64,000 nucleotides of DNA, from NCBI GenBank assembly GCA_963277665.1, contig OY728136.1:1977300576-1977364575 (forward strand), written 5' to 3'. This DNA comes from Viscum album. Lineage: Eukaryota; Streptophyta; Magnoliopsida; Santalales; Viscaceae. Below, piece after piece: positions 62,972-64,000 of this stretch; position 1 is the first letter of the stretch; every line of letters starts with the position of its first letter. A program made the position numbers and the translations under genes. The notes under the pieces were generated by a model. The model was not told the origin of the DNA, ran no database searches, and worked only from the letters and a program-made list of their open reading frames with translations.

Positions 62972-63830
62972 GAATGTATAATATCCTCATCTAAAAAGAG
63001 ATAATGGGTGAAGAAAAGAAGTCCCTTAAACTAAATATCAAGTATTATCAAGATTAGGATCCATTCCTATAAGGAAATAAACACCTACCCATGTTCTTCC
63101 CTCATTATCAATGACATATAATATGAATTGAAATTCTTTTAAAAAACATCCCACAAACATTTTACAACTTATGTTCTAAAAGATACAGAATCCACCATTT
63201 GTGTAATGCTCCATACATCATGATAACTTCCAAGAAAACCCAATACTTTTTCCTAGACCGAATCATACTAAAAGGTATATCCAACTCCTATAACAAGTTA
63301 TCTTTATCTAAATTGAATATTCCCTCATCATACTTCATCAATATCATACACTAAAAATCACAAAATAATCCTCTAGGACTCATCCTCTTCATTCAGGCTG
63401 ATCCTAAGGCGGTCAACCATATCATCATGACATACCTCTCCCATATGAACCAAAAATAGATTATGAATGATATCTATCTCTATAAATAACGAGGAAAATC
63501 CTATTTCTAGTGTAATAGAATCTATATAAGTGAATTTATTCAGATTCTTTATAAATTATCCTCAAATCACACCAATTAAACCAAAATAAAAAATAAGCCT
63601 GATTCATATACCTCTCATAATTCCTAACCCTAAAATCAATATTATATCACCTATAGTGTTTATTGAACTTAAGGTCCTTTCATTGTATCATGGGAGGACC
63701 AAATCACCAGTTTCTTAATAGGAATCCCTTTCTATATCACCTGATAATTTTGACTACCTTTATTGACCTACCAAACCCATGAAATCCTTACTATTTACTA
63801 ACTCCAAACTCCATAATAACTCTCATTCAT
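62972..63830 (-). pseudogene. gypsy-3 gag, first half
   Basis: The minus strand near 63070-63230 reads WDVF.KNFNSYYMSLIMREE, the W-x-x-F-x-x-x-F-x-x-x-Y-F...R-x-E core of the Retrotrans_gag domain. It is followed by FKGLLFFTHYLFLDE up to the copia boundary. The N-terminal part towards 63830 is too decayed to read. The second half is at 41960-42649. Confidence 0.65.
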
Positions 63831-63831
63831 A

Positions 63832-63843
63832 TCTCTAATACCA
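63832..63843 (-). other. gypsy-3 primer-binding site
   Basis: The complement reads TGGTATTAGAGA, matching initiator Met tRNA site TGGTATCAGAGC at 10 of 12 positions. It lies upstream of the gag relic on the same strand. Confidence 0.75.
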
Positions 63844-63849
63844 CTTTTT

Positions 63850-64000
63850 CATAATCCATCCCCATTCAGAACCCCTGTAAGGCTTGTAGTAAAGATGAGA
63901 GTGACCCAAAATCCCTTATATAATAGGCCATGGGTTAACGAATATCACCAATTGTATAATTCACACAATGGGAGGAATTATGTAATAAATAATAGGAATA
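63850..64000 (-). repeat. Start of the gypsy-3 5' LTR, cut by the window end
   Basis: Sequence beyond the primer site must be the 5' LTR of gypsy-3. Only about 150 bp are in the window, and I could not align them to 37468-38453, so this is by position only. Confidence 0.4.

Larger units (their letters stand above)
38454..63843 (-). mobile_element. gypsy-3: oldest chromovirus, split by a copia insertion
   Basis: Read from right to left: primer site 63832-63843, first half of gag to 62972, interruption by the copia element, second half of gag from 42649, then protease, reverse transcriptase, RNase H, integrase and polypurine tract at 38454-38472. All parts are minus strand and in the correct order. 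Its 5' LTR begins near 63850 and runs off the window. The gag reading resumes sensibly across the copia insertion, which is the strongest evidence for the nest. Confidence 0.75.

Overview
The window looks like heterochromatic intergenic DNA of a large-genome flowering plant. It is AT-rich and full of decayed LTR retrotransposons, and I could not support any host gene, tRNA, rRNA or CRISPR array. The elements are typical plant types: Ty3/gypsy chromoviruses with initiator-Met-tRNA primer sites, an Athila-type Ty3/gypsy element with an Asp-type primer site, and a Ty1/copia element. Every coding region has stops, so all are annotated as pseudogenes. The species cannot be named from the sequence.

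Layout. 1-6160: AT-rich, no recognisable gene, with a degenerate 40/58-bp tandem array near 2 kb. About 6161-9995: 3' part of a minus-strand chromovirus (LTR, polypurine tract, integrase). 10001-14380: a 4.4-kb LTR standing alone, minus orientation. About 14709-25904: a nearly full-length Athila-like element on the minus strand (LTR, pol, gag, primer site, LTR); its left LTR carries a second primer-site/leader remnant on its outer side. 25983-37462: the best-preserved element, a plus-strand chromovirus of Tekay/Del type with 3.3-kb LTRs, a perfect TTCCT target-site duplication, primer site, polypurine tract and one gag-pol frame broken only by stop codons.

38454 to the right end: three nested layers. 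The oldest is a minus-strand gypsy chromovirus (gypsy-3), whose 3' LTR junction is at 38453 and whose primer site is at 63832-63843. A plus-strand copia element (42650-62971) interrupts its gag. The 3' LTR of that copia element is in turn interrupted by a minus-strand chromovirus (gypsy-2, about 51607-62460).

The usual division of labour in these elements is this: LTRs carry promoter and polyadenylation signals, the primer site and polypurine tract start the two DNA strands, Gag forms the particle, and Pol supplies protease, reverse transcriptase, RNase H and integrase. None of the copies here looks able to make a complete Pol protein. No new gene system was found. The most interesting signals are the nesting with gag sequence on both sides of the copia insertion, stop codons consistent with methyl-cytosine decay, structured repeats inside the Tekay-like LTR, and an exact 267-bp in-frame duplication in a reverse transcriptase relic.
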